NCBI RefSeq assembly: GCF_900105175.1
Contig: NZ_LT629771.1
Coordinates: forward strand, 4,916,501 to 4,980,500
Origin: Jiangella sp. DSM 45060
Lineage (GTDB): Bacteria; Actinomycetota; Actinomycetes; Jiangellales; Jiangellaceae
Direction of reading: 5' to 3'
Length of the DNA stretch: 64,000 bases
Part shown: positions 1 through 8,547 of the stretch, piece after piece
Position numbering within the stretch: the stretch's first letter is position 1
Layout of the letters: each line of letters opens with the position of its first letter
The notes under the pieces: generated by a model
What the model was told of the DNA's origin: nothing
Databases searched by the model: none
What the model saw: only the letters and a program-made list of their open reading frames with translations
Program-made: the position numbers and the translations under genes

Positions 1-1009
1 GGTGGTCGGCGCCGAGCAGGTAGACGCAGACGTCGAAGCCGCGCTCGCGCTTGTCGACGTAGTAGGCGGCATCGGCGGCGAAGTAGGTGAACTCGCCGTT
101 CGTCCGCCGCAGCACGCGGTCCTTGTCGTCGCCGAAGTCGGTGGTGCGCATCCACAGCGCGCCGTCGGCCTCGAACAGGCGGCCCTGCTGGCGCAGGACG
201 TCGAGCGCGTGCTCGACCCGGCCGTTCTCGTGCAGGCTGCGCTCGGAGTACCAGACGTCGAAGTGGGTGCGGAAGTCGTCGAGCTGCGACTGCTGCTCGG
301 CCAGCTGCAGGCGGTAGCCCTCGTCGCGGAACACGACGAGCTGCTCGTCGCGCGGGAGGTCGAGCAGGCCGGGGTGCTCCTTGACGATGGTGGCGGCGAG
401 GTCGGCGACGTACTCGCCGTGGTAGCCGTCCTCGGGCACCGCCTCGCCGTGCGCCCGGGCCATGATGGACGCGCCGAACTTGTCCATCTGGGCGCCGCGG
501 TCGTTGATGTAGAACTCGCGGGTGACGGCGGCGCCGGCGGCCTCGAGCACCCGGGCCAGCGCGTCGCCGACGGCGGCCCAGCGGACGTGGCCGAGGTGCA
601 ACGGGCCGGTCGGGTTGGCCGAGATGAACTCGACGTTCATGGTGGTGCCGGCCAGCGCGTCGCCGCGGCCGTAGGACTCGCCCGCCTCGACGACGGTGCG
701 GGCCAGCTCGCCCTGCGCGGCGGCCGAGACGGTGATGTTGAGGAAGCCCGGCCCGGCGATGTCGACGCCGTCGACGCCGTCGACGTCGCGCAGCCGGGCG
801 GCCAGCAGCTCGGCCAGCGCCCTCGGGTTGGTGCCCGCCTTCTTCGCCAGCTGCAGCGCGACGTTCGTGGCGTAGTCGCCGTGGTCGCGATTGCGCGGTC
901 GCTCGACGGTCACCTGGGAGGGCACGCCGTCGGGCAGGGCGAGGTCGCCCGCGTCGACGGCGGCGGTGAGGACGTCACGTACCGCGGCGGAGAGCTGTTC
1001 GGGGGTCAC
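1..1009 (-). CDS. argS: Arginyl-tRNA synthetase, N-terminal two-thirds (3' end outside window)
   Basis: Class I aminoacyl-tRNA synthetase that charges tRNA-Arg in the cytoplasm. The reverse strand reads from a GTG at 1009 to the window edge, about 336 codons without a stop. An N-terminal Add1-type domain is followed by the class I signature region with FISANPTGPLHLGHVRWA, in which HLGH is the HIGH-type ATP motif, and then by the conserved EFYINDRGAQM and YFAADAAYY stretches of ArgS. The GTG start overlaps the stop of the upstream XRE gene by four bases (GTGA), so the two are probably co-translated. The KMSKS loop and the anticodon-binding domain lie beyond the edge. The identification is secure; the GTG start is inferred from the overlap and from alignment with the family's usual N-terminus. 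Confidence 0.95.
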   Translation of the reverse strand, partial: MTPEQLSAAVRDVLTAAVDAGDLALPDGVPSQVTVERPRNRDHGDYATNVALQLAKKAGTNPRALAELLAARLRDVDGVDGVDIAGPGFLNITVSAAAQGELARTVVEAGESYGRGDALAGTTMNVEFISANPTGPLHLGHVRWAAVGDALARVLEAAGAAVTREFYINDRGAQMDKFGASIMARAHGEAVPEDGYHGEYVADLAATIVKEHPGLLDLPRDEQLVVFRDEGYRLQLAEQQSQLDDFRTHFDVWYSERSLHENGRVEHALDVLRQQGRLFEADGALWMRTTDFGDDKDRVLRRTNGEFTYFAADAAYYVDKRERGFDVCVYLLGADH

Positions 1010-1281
1010 CGGCCAAGCGTAGCCATCTCGGCCACTTCTCCGGCGCCCAGGCCGGTGAGCAGGTCGTCGAGGGACAGGCCGAGAACGTCGGCGACCGCCA
1101 CCACGGTGAAGAAGGCCGGCGTGGGGATGCGGCCGCGCTCGATCTTGCGCAGCGTCTCGGGCGAGATGCCGGCCTGCTTGGCGACGTCGGCGATGCTGCG
1201 CTCGCCCCGCGCGGCGCGCAGCGCCAGGCCCAGCCGCTCGCCGCGTTCGCGCTCGGAGATCGTCAACGGGACTCGCACCAT
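1006..1281 (-). CDS. XRE-family helix-turn-helix regulator
   Basis: A 91-residue cytoplasmic DNA-binding protein. Residues about 17-75 form a Cro/C1-type helix-turn-helix, with SIADVAKQAGISPETLRKIE as the two-helix core, followed by the typical LADVLGLSLDDLL-like end. It has no sensor domain. It lies directly upstream of argS on the same strand and shares GTGA with it, so it probably belongs to that transcript. The gene diverges from the PadR-type gene at 1359, leaving a 77-bp shared promoter region. The target is unknown. The fold assignment is firm and the regulatory role is inferred. Confidence 0.85.
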   Translation of the reverse strand: MVRVPLTISERERGERLGLALRAARGERSIADVAKQAGISPETLRKIERGRIPTPAFFTVVAVADVLGLSLDDLLTGLGAGEVAEMATLGR

Positions 1282-1320
1282 GCCACCGATAGTAATACCG
1301 GCCCGCGGTGTACGGTGTGA

Positions 1321-1338
1321 CTAGCCAAATTTGGCTAG
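1321..1338. promoter_or_regulatory. 18-bp perfect palindrome, probable PadR operator
   Basis: CTAGCCAAATTTGGCTAG is its own reverse complement over all 18 bases. It lies 20 bp before the ATG of the PadR-type gene and between that gene and the divergent XRE gene. PadR proteins are dimeric winged-helix repressors that commonly bind a palindrome in their own promoter, so autoregulation is the simplest reading. Binding is inferred. Confidence 0.7.
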
Positions 1339-1358
1339 CTGCACTCGGGAGGCAGGGC

Positions 1359-1922
1359 ATGACGTCACTGCGGCTGCTGGTCCTCGGCGCGCTGCGCCGA
1401 CGCGGACGGGCGCACGGGTACCAGGTGCGCACTGACCTGGAGGCGTGGGGCGCGCACGAGTGGTCGACGGCCAGCTCGGGCTCGGTGTACCACGCGCTCA
1501 AGAGCATGGCGCGGCACGGACTGCTGGCCGCCCACGAGACCGTCGCCTCGACCGCCGGCGGTCCGCCCCGCATCGAGTACGAGCTGACCGAGGCCGGCGA
1601 GCGGGAGTACCTCGCCCTGCTGGGCCGTGCCCTGTCCGGGCACGACCGCGCCCTGGACGTGCTGACCGCGGCGGTCGGCCTGATCGAGGACCTGCCCCGC
1701 GACGAGGCGCTGCGGCTGCTCCGCGAGCGTGCCGCCGCGATGCACGAGTGGCGCGCCGCCATCACCGAGCACCTGCCGGAGGGGACCGACCTCGACACCT
1801 GGGGCCCGGTCGGCGAGGTCCTGGGGCTGTGGCTCACCACCGCCGACACCGGCGCCCGCTGGACCGACCGGCTGGTCCGGCGCCTCGAGGAGGGCGCGTT
1901 CACCATGGCCGGCGAGACCTGA
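1359..1922 (+). CDS. PadR-family transcriptional regulator
   Basis: A 187-residue winged-helix repressor. The ATG at 1359 is preceded by GGGAGG at good spacing; an in-frame ATG further upstream would read through the palindrome and is less likely. The N-terminal region (LLVLGALRRRGRAHGYQV, then SVYHALKSMARHGLL) is the PadR winged helix, and ELTEAGEREYLALL is its beta-wing end. The remaining C-terminal residues form the helical dimerization part (Vir_act_alpha_C-like). The VOC gene follows nine bases after the stop with its own strong ribosome site, so the two are likely one operon. The inducing ligand cannot be read from the sequence. Confidence 0.9.
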   Translation: MTSLRLLVLGALRRRGRAHGYQVRTDLEAWGAHEWSTASSGSVYHALKSMARHGLLAAHETVASTAGGPPRIEYELTEAGEREYLALLGRALSGHDRALDVLTAAVGLIEDLPRDEALRLLRERAAAMHEWRAAITEHLPEGTDLDTWGPVGEVLGLWLTTADTGARWTDRLVRRLEEGAFTMAGET

Positions 1923-1931
1923 GGAGGACCC

Positions 1932-2675
1932 GTGGCCGACGAGATCACGGTGCCGGTGCTGCCGTGCCGGTCCATCGACGAGATCGACGCGTTCTACACG
2001 ATGCTCGGCTTCACCAGGACCTACTACCAGACCCGGCCGAACCCCTTCATCGCGCTGCAGCGCGAGGACCTCCGGCTGCAGTTCTTCGGGATGCCGGACT
2101 TCGTGCCGGAGGACTCCTACGGCACCTGCGTCGTCCTCGTGCCCGATACCGCGGCGCTGTTCGAGGCGTTCGCGGCGGCGATGCGCGCGGCGCACGGCAA
2201 GATCCTGGTGTCCGGGATCCCGCGCATGACCCGGCCGCGGCTGCGCAAGAACGCCGAGGGCCGCACCGGGTTCTCCGTCATCGACCCCGGCGGCAACTGG
2301 ATCCGGATCATGGCCGCCACCACCGGCCCCGGTGACGACGACGTCGCCTCCGGCCGGCTGACCGGCACGCTGCGCAGCGCCGTCGTGATGGGAGACTCCC
2401 ACGGCCTGCACGTGCGGGCGGCCGAGATCCTCGACGCCGGCCTGCTGCGGCACCGGGCCGCCGCGACGACGGCCGAGGTGGTCGAGGCGCTGGCCTACCG
2501 GGCCGAGCTCGCGCTGCGGGCGGACGACACCGCCGCGGCCGCCGCGGCCGTGGCCGAGGCCCGCGCGCTGCCGCTCACCGAGGGCGAGCGCGACTCGGTC
2601 GCCGACGCGCTGGCCGGCCTCGACGACGCGGAGGCGACGCTCAGGGGGCGGCCGCCGGCGGATCCGGCGACGTAG
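1932..2675 (+). CDS. VOC (glyoxalase/bleomycin-resistance-like) protein with C-terminal helical extension
   Basis: A 247-residue protein starting at GTG 1932 behind GAGGAGGA. Residues 1-130 form one vicinal-oxygen-chelate unit (VPVLPCRSIDEIDAFYTMLGF at the start, FSVIDPGGNWIRIM at the end), similar to bleomycin-resistance and glyoxalase-like proteins. Residues from about 150 are alanine-rich helices typical of VOC proteins that have an extra tail. Members of this family bind drugs or act as metal-dependent lyases or dioxygenases; the substrate here is unknown. Together with the PadR regulator just upstream, it resembles an inducible resistance or detoxification pair. Confidence 0.82.
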   Translation: MADEITVPVLPCRSIDEIDAFYTMLGFTRTYYQTRPNPFIALQREDLRLQFFGMPDFVPEDSYGTCVVLVPDTAALFEAFAAAMRAAHGKILVSGIPRMTRPRLRKNAEGRTGFSVIDPGGNWIRIMAATTGPGDDDVASGRLTGTLRSAVVMGDSHGLHVRAAEILDAGLLRHRAAATTAEVVEALAYRAELALRADDTAAAAAAVAEARALPLTEGERDSVADALAGLDDAEATLRGRPPADPAT

Positions 2676-2744
2676 CCGATGGTCGCGGGCCGGTCGACTT
2701 TGGTCCGATGCGCGACCCGCCCGGTGCTCGGGAGGCTCGTCACC

Positions 2745-3899
2745 ATGGCCACGACCGCGCAGGCCCGCCCCGCCGGACCCACCGCCACCGCCGAGCGCGC
2801 GCTCGGCCCCGACCTCGCGCGCGGCTTCATGCTGCTGTTCATCGCGCTGGCCAATTCGCACTACTTCCTCCGCGGCGACGTCGTCCGCGGCGGGTTCCCG
2901 ATGGACGGGTCGTGGCTGGACTCCGCGGTCACCTGGCTCGTCGCCACGTTCGTCGACGGCCGGGCGTTCCCGATGTTCGGCCTGTTGTTCGGCTACGGCG
3001 TGGCGCGGCTCGTCCGGCGCAACGAGGCGCTGGGCCCGCGCGGCGTGCGGCGGCTGCTGTGGCGGCGCAGCCTGGTGCTGATCGTCGTCGGCTTCCTGCA
3101 CGCCATGCTGCTCTACGTCGGCGACATCCTGGCCGCGTACGGCGTCCTGCTGTTGCTCGGCGCGTGGACGGTGCGCTGGCGGGCCCGTTGGCTGGTGCTG
3201 CTGGCCGCCGGGTTCTTCGCGCTGCTGCTGTTCCCGTCGGCCGACTCGCTGTCGATCTCCACCGACCCGCCCGACGCCTCCATGCTGTCGCCCGACCTCG
3301 CCAGCATGTTCTCCGAGCGCATCGTCGTGCAGCCCTTCGTCATGCTCGGCGGCCCCATCGGCTTCGCCTGCCCGTTCCTCGTCGGGCTCCTGGCCGGGCG
3401 GGCGCGCGTGCTGGAACGGCCGGCCGAGCACCGGCGGCTGCTCACCGTCACGGCGGTCGCCGGCCTCACGGTGGCCGTGCTCGGCGCCCAGCCGGTGGCG
3501 CTCATGCTGGCCGGCGTCACCGACGTGCCCAGCGCGTCGACGCTGGAGCTGATCGGTCCGCTGCACGACTGGTCCGGCGTGCTGGGCGGGTTCGGCTACG
3601 CGGCGCTGATCACGCTGGTCGCGGCCCGGCTGACCGGGCGCACCGGCCGGGTCACCGAGGCGATCCGCGCCACCGGCCAGCGCTCCATGACCTGCTATCT
3701 GCTGCAGTCGGTCGTGTGGGCGGCGGTGTTCACGCCGTTCCTGCTCGACCTGTCCGGCACTCTGACGGTGGCCGGGACGGCGCTGCTGGCCACGGCCACC
3801 TGGGCGGCCACCGTCGTGGTCGCCGACCAGCTGCGCCGACGCGACCGGCGCGGCCCGTTCGAGGTGCTGGTGCGCCGGGTGACGTACGGACGGCGGTAG
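2745..3899 (+). CDS. DUF418-family multi-pass membrane protein
   Basis: A 384-residue membrane protein. The ATG at 2745 has GGGAGG upstream. The sequence starts ERALGPDLARGFMLLFIALANSHYF and continues with GRAFPMFGLLFGYGVARL, the typical layout of the DUF418/YeiB group, with about eight to ten hydrophobic segments and the C-terminal GQRSMTCYLLQSV block. DUF418 proteins sit in the cytoplasmic membrane; their function is not settled, although the fold is related to acyltransferase-3 membrane proteins. The gene follows the VOC gene on the same strand after 69 bp, so it may have its own promoter. Confidence 0.85.
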   Translation: MATTAQARPAGPTATAERALGPDLARGFMLLFIALANSHYFLRGDVVRGGFPMDGSWLDSAVTWLVATFVDGRAFPMFGLLFGYGVARLVRRNEALGPRGVRRLLWRRSLVLIVVGFLHAMLLYVGDILAAYGVLLLLGAWTVRWRARWLVLLAAGFFALLLFPSADSLSISTDPPDASMLSPDLASMFSERIVVQPFVMLGGPIGFACPFLVGLLAGRARVLERPAEHRRLLTVTAVAGLTVAVLGAQPVALMLAGVTDVPSASTLELIGPLHDWSGVLGGFGYAALITLVAARLTGRTGRVTEAIRATGQRSMTCYLLQSVVWAAVFTPFLLDLSGTLTVAGTALLATATWAATVVVADQLRRRDRRGPFEVLVRRVTYGRR

Positions 3900-3923
3900 A
3901 GGCGGCGCCGCGGGCGAGGCCGC

Positions 3924-4165
3924 CTACTCGCCGGTCCAGCCGTCGATGCGCTCGCGGACGAGGTCGGCGTGGCCGTTGTGGCGGGCGTACTCGCCGACCA
4001 GCTTCTGCAGGTTCCAGCGCCGTCGGTGTACTCGCCCCAGACGCCGCGCCAGGGCCCGGCCGGGCCGAGCGCCCAGGCCGCGTAGGCCCGTCCATCTCCG
4101 TCAGGTGCCGCACCAGGCCGATCAGCGACAACGACGACGGCGGCGCGGATCGGGCACACGCTCGC
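3924..4165 (-). pseudogene. DinB/DUF664-family remnant, frameshifted and internally deleted
   Basis: The reverse strand carries two recognisable pieces of a mycothiol-dependent DinB-like (DUF664) protein in different frames. One is an N-proximal [13 protein letters not shown] around 4090-4135. The other is a C-terminal end reading [20 protein letters not shown] and then GWTGE before the stop at 3924. The middle has shrunk to about 130 bp and also changes frame, and no plausible start remains. Intact relatives are about 165-175 residues, so more than half is missing. This explains the otherwise empty stretch between the DUF418 and RibD-like genes. Confidence 0.75.
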
Positions 4166-4179
4166 TCACCCGCGTCGGC

Positions 4180-4737
4180 CTAGCCGCGCGGGATGTCGGT
4201 GCCCGTGGGCCGGTACTCGGTGAGCACGATGCGCCCGTCGAGCACTCGGCTGCTGGTCAGCTCCAGTTCGGTGGCGGTGAGGCCGGCGAAGAACGGATCG
4301 CGGCCGGAGTCGCCCACGACCAGCGGGAACGTCATCAACCGCAGGCGGTCGACCAGGCCGGCGTCGATCAGCTGCCGGGCCAGCGAGACGCTACCCATGG
4401 TGCGCAGCTCGACGTCGCCCTCCTTCAGCCGCCGGATGTCGCCCTCGAGGTCGTGGCAGAGCCGGGTGTTCGGCCAGTCGGTCCGGGTCAGCGTGCGGGT
4501 GAAGACCACCTTCGGCAGCTCGGTCCACTGCTGCCAGCCGTCGTCGCGGGCCTGCGGCGGGATGGAGGCGAGCGCCTCGTAGGTGACCCGGCCGAGCACC
4601 ACCAGCTGCGGCGCCGCCGCCTCCGAATTGATCCATTCATCCAGTTCAGGCCCCATGTAACCGAAATATCCGGGCGAGATCTCGCCGCGCGCGAACCCGT
4701 CGGCCGAGACGAAGATGTCCACCGTCAGTGTGCTCAT
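4180..4737 (-). CDS. RibD C-terminal/dihydrofolate-reductase-like protein
   Basis: A 185-residue cytoplasmic protein of the RibD_C/DHFR-like family. It starts MSTLTVDIFVSADGFARG, contains the LVVLGRVTYEALASIP nucleotide-binding segment, and ends with LVDRLRLMTFPLVVGDSGRD and a VLTEYRP strand. Actinomycetes have many paralogs, generally annotated as dihydrofolate reductase family proteins, and most have no known substrate; NAD(P)H-dependent reduction is the expected chemistry. It diverges from the zinc-ribbon gene at 4836 with about 100 bp between. Confidence 0.85.
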   Translation of the reverse strand: MSTLTVDIFVSADGFARGEISPGYFGYMGPELDEWINSEAAAPQLVVLGRVTYEALASIPPQARDDGWQQWTELPKVVFTRTLTRTDWPNTRLCHDLEGDIRRLKEGDVELRTMGSVSLARQLIDAGLVDRLRLMTFPLVVGDSGRDPFFAGLTATELELTSSRVLDGRIVLTEYRPTGTDIPRG

Positions 4738-4835
4738 ACCGGGGTTGACCGGCGCGGCAGCGGAAACTCATCGACTCGACGACCGGCGGCGGCGTCGCGT
4801 AGCGTCACGGCGCAGCGATGAGGAGGACAAGCGTC

Positions 4836-5672
4836 ATGGCCGTCTGCGGCTCGTGTGGGAACCGCGTCTCCGAGCTGGCCCTCGAGTGCCCCAGGTGCCG
4901 CGCCACCATCGGGGCGACGCCGGAGCCGGCGGCCTCGGCCGTTCCCCCGCCGCCACCACGCGCCGCGGTGACGCCCGTGGCGGTGCTCGCGCCGCCGGGT
5001 CCGAACCCGCCGGCGCCGCCACCGCCGCCGCCCTTGTCGGCGTCCGTGCCCAGGCCGCCGGAGCCCGAGCCGGCGCCCGAGCGCGAGCCGGTGTCGCGCA
5101 CCGTCCTCGTCATCGCCGCCGCGGCGGCCCTGATCGTCGTCGCGATGATCACGGTGGCGCTGATCGCCCAGAACCCGTCCGGCGACGACGACGGCGAGGC
5201 GGCGGCCGCGGGCGAGGTCGCCGCGAACGCCGAGGTCGAGGTGCCGGGCACCGCGCCCGACGGCGTCGACAGCGCCGGCGCGACCGTCGGCTACTCCGGC
5301 GCTCACCTGGTCGACGGCGACCCGAACACCGCCTGGCGGGTCGAGGGCGACGCCGAGGGCGAGGAGATCGTGCTGACGCTGCCGGAGGCGCGCACCGTCA
5401 CCGAGGTCGGCATCGTCAACGGCTACGCGAAGGTCGACGAGGAGAGCGGCGACCGCCGCTACGGCCAGAACCGCCGGGTGCTGGCCGCGACCTGGGTCTT
5501 CGACGACGGCACCGAGGCGTCCTTCGAGCTGGAGGAGACCGTCGAGCCACAGGTGTTCACGCTCGACGCGCCGGTCGAGACGACGACGGTGCGCCTTCGC
5601 CTGGACGAGGTGTCCCGTCCCGGCGGCCGCGACTTCACCGCGATCAGCGAGCTGAGCCTGACCGGCTACTGA
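4836..5672 (+). CDS. Zinc-ribbon, single-TM protein with discoidin-like extracellular domain
   Basis: A 278-residue protein. The ATG at 4836 has AGGAGG nine bases upstream; an ATG at 4818 would overlap that site. Two CxxC pairs (CGSCG and CPRC) near the N-terminus form a zinc ribbon. A proline-rich linker follows (about residues 35-85), then one hydrophobic segment (TVLVIAAAAALIVVAMITVAL). The outer C-terminal 150 residues begin with a DGDPNTAWRVEG-like core, as in NADase-type glycan-binding or discoidin domains. The likely topology is ribbon inside and binding domain outside. The ligand is unknown; carbohydrate binding is inferred from the fold family. Confidence 0.72.
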   Translation: MAVCGSCGNRVSELALECPRCRATIGATPEPAASAVPPPPPRAAVTPVAVLAPPGPNPPAPPPPPPLSASVPRPPEPEPAPEREPVSRTVLVIAAAAALIVVAMITVALIAQNPSGDDDGEAAAAGEVAANAEVEVPGTAPDGVDSAGATVGYSGAHLVDGDPNTAWRVEGDAEGEEIVLTLPEARTVTEVGIVNGYAKVDEESGDRRYGQNRRVLAATWVFDDGTEASFELEETVEPQVFTLDAPVETTTVRLRLDEVSRPGGRDFTAISELSLTGY

Positions 5673-5727
5673 CCCATCGGCGTGTCCCCGTCAGCGAGTC
5701 GACACGCCGGGCCCGAGCCGCAATGCT

Positions 5728-8541
5728 GTGCCGGTGGGTTCGCAGGTGCGCATCGGGTTGCTCGGCCCGTTCGAGTTGCTCGTCGGCGGCCGGCCGGTGC
5801 ATCTGGCCGGCGACCGCCAGCGCGCGGTCCTGGCCGCGCTGGCGTCGTCCGCGGGCACCGCGATCTCGGCCGACACCCTCGGCGACCTCGTGTGGGGCGA
5901 CGACCCGCCGCAGTCGGTGCGGCGCACCGTGCAGACGCTGGTGCTGCGGCTGCGCCGTCAGCTGGGCACCGCGTCGATCGTCAGCCGGCCGCCCGGCTAC
6001 GCGCTGATCGTCGACCCCGACCACGTCGACGTGCTCCGGTTCGACCGCCTGCTGCACCGCGCCGGCGTCCTCGCCGATCCGGCCGCCGAGCTGCGCGCCA
6101 TCGACGACGCGCTGCGGCTGTGGCGCGGCGCACCGTACGGCGACGCCGCGGCCGGCCGGCTGGAGGAGCTCGAGGCGCCCCGCCTCACCGAGCGGTACCT
6201 GCGGGCGCTGGAACGCGCCACCGACCTGCTGCTCGACGGCGATGTCGGCGCGGAGGCGGGGCTGGCCGGAGGCATCGCGGAACGGGTCCGCGCCGAGACC
6301 GAGCGGCACCCGCTGCGCGAGTCGCTGTGGGCCCGGCACCTGCGGCTGCTCGAGGCGGCCGACCGCGGCGCCGAGGCGCTGACGACGTACGAGGCGGTCC
6401 GGGTCCGGCTCGCCGACGAGCTGGGCGTCGACCCCGGGCCGGAGCTGCGCCGGCTGCACGCGCGGCTGCTGCGCCAGCCCGATCCCGCCGCCACGGCCCC
6501 CGTCGCCACGCCCGCGCCGCCCCGGGTCCGTCAGCTACCCGCCGACCTCGAACTGGTCGGCCGCGAGTCCGCGCTCGCCCAGCTCGACGACGCGATGGGG
6601 ATCGGCCTCCCGCCCGCCGCGGGTGCCCGGCTGGCCGCCGTGACCGGACCGGGCGGCGCAGGCAAGACGGCGCTGGCCGTGCATTGGGCACACCGTATGC
6701 AGTCGGCGTTCCCGGACGGCCAGCTCTTCCTCGACCTGCGCGGCTTCTCCGCCGACCCGCCGCTGGAGCCCGGCGCGGCGCTGGGCTCGCTGCTGAGCAG
6801 CCTCGGCGTGCCACCAGAGCAGCAGCCCGACGACGTCGACGCGCGGGGCGGGCTGTACCGCTCGCTGGTCGCCGACCGCCGCATCCTGGTGCTGCTCGAC
6901 AACGCCCGCGACTCCGCGCAGGTCCGGCCGCTGCTCCCCGGCGGAGCGGGCCGGGCGATCGTCACCAGCCGCGGCGCGCTGCGCGGGCTGTCCGCGCGCG
7001 AGGGCGCTCGCGGCGTGCTCGTCGGCGAGGTGACGCCCGCCGACGCCACGTCGCTGCTGCGGGTCAGGCTGAGCCGCCACGGCGTCACGCTCGCCGAGCC
7101 CGTCCTCGCCGAGCTGGCGCAACTGTGCGGACGGCTGCCGCTCGCGCTGGTCATCGCGGCCGAGTACGTCGCCGCCCAGCACGAGGTGGGCGCCGACCTG
7201 CTGGTCCGGCGGCTGCGCGAGCAACGCCACCGCCTCGACGCGCTGGACGAGGACGGCGACGACCCGATGGCCAGCGTGCGGTCGGTGTTCTCGTGGTCCT
7301 ACGCCGCCCTCGACGCAGACACCGCGCACACGTTCCGGACGATGGCCTGGCTGCTGCCGCTGGACTTCGGCGCCGACCTGGCCGCGGCGGTGACCGGCCG
7401 GCCGGCGTCGCAGGCGGCCCGCATCCTCGACCGCCTCGCCGGCCTGAACCTCGTCACGGCGTCCGGCGGCCGGTACCAGGCGCACGACCTCGTCCGCATC
7501 GACGCCGCGGAGCGGGCCGAGCGCGAGGACGACCAGCACGAGCTCGACGCGGCCGAGTCGCGCTGCCTCGACTGGTACCTGTACTCGCTGCGCAACGCGG
7601 TGGACGTCATCAAGCCGATCGACCACCGAGCCGCCACCCTGTACTTCCCCGACCCGGCGGTGCGGCCGCTCACGTTCGACGACCCGGTCGCCGCGCGCGC
7701 CTGGTGCGTGACCGAGGCGCGGGCGCTGATGTTCCTGACCCGCCGCGCCCACGACTTCGGCCGCTACGGCTACGTCTGGCGGCTGGCCTGGCAGCTCGGG
7801 CGGTTCCTGCAGCTCGCCGCCCACAGCGACGACAACGTCGGGCTGGCCCGGCTCGCCGTCGACGCCGCGGCGCACGTCGACGACGACGCCGCCGGGTACA
7901 TCACGGCGAACCACCTCGGCAACGCGCTCAAGCAGGCCTGGCTGCCGGAGGCGGTGCCCTGGTACCAGCGGGCGCTGGACGGCTGCCGCGCGGCCGACGA
8001 CCCGGGCACGGAGTCGGTCGTCCTCATGAACCTCGGCTCGGCCGTCCACGCCGCCGGCGACGTCGAGGGCGCCGTCGAGCACTTCGCCGCCGCCCTGAAC
8101 GCGGCCCGGCGCTGGGAGACCACCGACCCGCGGCGGTCCATCCTGTCGCCCAACTTGGCGGCGCTGCACCTCAACCTCGGCAACTCGCTGACCGCGCTGG
8201 AGCGCCACCCCGAGGGGATCGAGCACACCGCGCAGGCGCTCGACCTGGCCCGGGCCGACGGCAACCGGATCATCGAGGGCATGTCGCTGGGCAACCTCGC
8301 CGAGAGCTACGCGGCCCTCGGCGACTACACCCTCGCCGAGACCCACTGTGCGCGCGCCGCCGCCGTGCTGCGGTCGATCTCCGCCTCCGACGGCCTGGTC
8401 GACGTCCTGCTCACCACCGTCCAGGTGATGACGGCGACCGGCCGCCCCGACGCCGCCCGGGCCGCGTACGACGAGGCCATGGCGATCCTGCGCGGCAGCG
8501 ACGATCCGCGGGCGGGCGCGCTGGCCGCCGCGCTGCGCTGA
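5728..8541 (+). CDS. AfsR/SARP-type regulator with BTAD, NB-ARC and TPR domains
   Basis: A 937-residue multidomain regulator that begins at a GTG. Residues 1-95 are an OmpR-like winged helix (IGLLGPFELLVGGRPVHLAGDRQRAVLAAL). Residues about 100-250 are the bacterial transcriptional activation domain, ending with LADELGVDPGPELRRLHARLL. Residues about 265-560 are an NB-ARC ATPase with Walker A TGPGGAGKTALA and a LVLLDNARDSAQVRPLLPG block. Residues from about 700 onward are TPR repeats. AfsR-type proteins activate secondary-metabolism or developmental promoters, often after phosphorylation by Ser/Thr kinases. No biosynthetic cluster adjoins it, so its target is not evident. Confidence 0.93.
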   Translation: MPVGSQVRIGLLGPFELLVGGRPVHLAGDRQRAVLAALASSAGTAISADTLGDLVWGDDPPQSVRRTVQTLVLRLRRQLGTASIVSRPPGYALIVDPDHVDVLRFDRLLHRAGVLADPAAELRAIDDALRLWRGAPYGDAAAGRLEELEAPRLTERYLRALERATDLLLDGDVGAEAGLAGGIAERVRAETERHPLRESLWARHLRLLEAADRGAEALTTYEAVRVRLADELGVDPGPELRRLHARLLRQPDPAATAPVATPAPPRVRQLPADLELVGRESALAQLDDAMGIGLPPAAGARLAAVTGPGGAGKTALAVHWAHRMQSAFPDGQLFLDLRGFSADPPLEPGAALGSLLSSLGVPPEQQPDDVDARGGLYRSLVADRRILVLLDNARDSAQVRPLLPGGAGRAIVTSRGALRGLSAREGARGVLVGEVTPADATSLLRVRLSRHGVTLAEPVLAELAQLCGRLPLALVIAAEYVAAQHEVGADLLVRRLREQRHRLDALDEDGDDPMASVRSVFSWSYAALDADTAHTFRTMAWLLPLDFGADLAAAVTGRPASQAARILDRLAGLNLVTASGGRYQAHDLVRIDAAERAEREDDQHELDAAESRCLDWYLYSLRNAVDVIKPIDHRAATLYFPDPAVRPLTFDDPVAARAWCVTEARALMFLTRRAHDFGRYGYVWRLAWQLGRFLQLAAHSDDNVGLARLAVDAAAHVDDDAAGYITANHLGNALKQAWLPEAVPWYQRALDGCRAADDPGTESVVLMNLGSAVHAAGDVEGAVEHFAAALNAARRWETTDPRRSILSPNLAALHLNLGNSLTALERHPEGIEHTAQALDLARADGNRIIEGMSLGNLAESYAALGDYTLAETHCARAAAVLRSISASDGLVDVLLTTVQVMTATGRPDAARAAYDEAMAILRGSDDPRAGALAAALR

Positions 8542-8547
8542 GCCGCG

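Noticed and set aside
2-1324. Long plus-strand reading frame over the left edge
   Set aside because: It is the antisense shadow of argS and the XRE gene; the minus strand gives clear ArgS motifs, while this frame is a low-complexity Val/Ala/Gly/Asp product.
1365-3566. 733-residue minus-strand frame
   Set aside because: Composition dominated by Arg, Gly, Gln and His with no motif. It opposes the well-supported PadR, VOC and DUF418 genes.
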